14,698 nt of DNA from an uncultured beta proteobacterium (lineage in GTDB: Bacteria; Pseudomonadota; Gammaproteobacteria; Burkholderiales; Burkholderiaceae_C), in assembly GCA_903958915.1 (NCBI GenBank), contig CAJBVC010000548.1:1-14698 (forward strand), written 5' to 3'. Below, piece after piece: positions 14,220-14,698 of this stretch; position 1 is the first letter of the stretch, and each line of letters opens with the position of its first letter. A program made the position numbers and the translations under genes. The notes below the pieces were generated by a model, which worked only from the letters and a program-made list of their open reading frames with translations, searched no databases and was not told the origin of the DNA.

Positions 14220-14698
14220 GCAAAATTCTGAGTGGTTTCACCCAGCCTCTGGTGTGGGTCATTGCGTTGCTTCTCGTTGGCTTTTGGGCCTTCGGGCATC
14301 GGCCAGCGCTGGCCCGCGCGCTGACCGCGACTGCCTTGGGTTTGCTTGTTTTTCTCGGCTGGCTACCGGCACCCAACGCCTTGTTGCACGACCTCGAATC
14401 GCGCTATGCGGAGATGCCCCCGCAAGCCGACCTTCGCCCCTTTGTGGGTATGGTCGTTTTGGGGGGAGCGTTTGAGCATGGGTATATCGCGCAGGACCAT
14501 CGGCAGCCAGTGCTCAACGATGGCGCAGAACGCATGGTCGCGCCCGCTGCGGCCGCCCGAGTGCAGCCAGACCTGCAGATCGTGTTCACCGGTGGCGAGG
14601 GAACGGTCTTTGGAACCGGCCCCAGCGAAGCTGAGCGGGCGCGCGTGCTGTTTGAGAGCCTGGGGTTGAGCGGCGAGCGGGTGCGCTACGAATCCGCC
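14207..14698 (+). CDS. ElyC/YdcF-type DUF218 membrane protein, N-terminal part (runs off the right edge)
   Basis: The 164 codons present show two hydrophobic segments, about residues 11-28 (QPLVWVIALLLVGFW) and 40-55 (ALGLLVFLGWLPA). The start of a DUF218 domain follows, with VGMVVLGGAFEHGYI, LNDGAERM, LQIVFTGGEGTVFGTG and SEAERARVLFESLGL. This is the layout of E. coli ElyC (YcbC), an envelope protein linked to peptidoglycan precursor and lipid-carrier metabolism; SanA and YdcF are relatives. No ATG is available near the expected N-terminus. The TTG at 14207 (then FVLGKILSGFTQPL) aligns with ElyC's start and overlaps the M19 gene end by 13 bases. The start is uncertain and no good Shine-Dalgarno is visible. 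The C-terminal part lies outside the window. Confidence 0.78.
   Translation, partial: MFVLGKILSGFTQPLVWVIALLLVGFWAFGHRPALARALTATALGLLVFLGWLPAPNALLHDLESRYAEMPPQADLRPFVGMVVLGGAFEHGYIAQDHRQPVLNDGAERMVAPAAAARVQPDLQIVFTGGEGTVFGTGPSEAERARVLFESLGLSGERVRYESA

Noticed and set aside
1..14698. tRNA, rRNA, CRISPR arrays, phage genes or transposase genes.
   Set aside because: None seen. The only repeat-like sequences are the short palindromes and fragment listed above.

Overview
The window looks like chromosomal DNA of a high-GC beta-proteobacterium, most likely Burkholderiales and probably Comamonadaceae (Rhodoferax/Polaromonas-like). This rests on the style of the housekeeping proteins (FeoAB, DnaE, a YghU-type GST) and on a fragment resembling short intergenic repeats I remember from that family. 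The taxonomic call is inference. No RNA genes, CRISPR arrays, phage genes or transposase genes were seen.

Layout. Minus strand, left part: the 5' part of feoB (running off the left edge), feoA with a Fur-box-like palindrome upstream, dnaE (replicative DNA polymerase III alpha subunit), and a yghU-like glutathione-dependent oxidoreductase. Minus strand, 5692-12605: a compact six-gene operon transcribed right to left as kamA, kdd, a P-loop gene (probably kamB), a fused kamD-kamE, kal and kce. Plus strand, 12757 to the end: an Lrp/AsnC-type regulator divergent from kamA, an M19-family (membrane dipeptidase-like) metalloenzyme with an altered metal site, and the start of an ElyC/YdcF-type DUF218 membrane protein cut by the right edge.

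How the genes work together. The operon encodes the lysine route known from fermenting clostridia and fusobacteria. KamA converts L-lysine to beta-lysine, and the B12/PLP aminomutase KamDE makes 3,5-diaminohexanoate. Kdd oxidises that to 5-amino-3-oxohexanoate, Kce plus acetyl-CoA gives acetoacetate and 3-aminobutyryl-CoA, and Kal releases ammonia to give crotonyl-CoA. The P-loop protein probably reactivates the B12 aminomutase. The divergent Lrp-type protein is the obvious candidate regulator.

Most interesting point. The two aminomutase subunits, encoded by separate genes in the characterised enzymes, are one 791-residue protein here. The DNA for the inter-domain linker is almost entirely an 89-bp imperfect palindrome with GGGGTCAGA/TCTGACCCC-type ends and two internal hairpins. 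It looks like a REP- or MITE-like mobile repeat that has become protein-coding, perhaps the event that welded the two genes together. Other oddities are a KamA without the cysteine-rich zinc tail of the clostridial enzyme, no MutS-like KamC partner beside the KamB-like gene, and an M19 protein with Cys in place of a metal-binding Asp.
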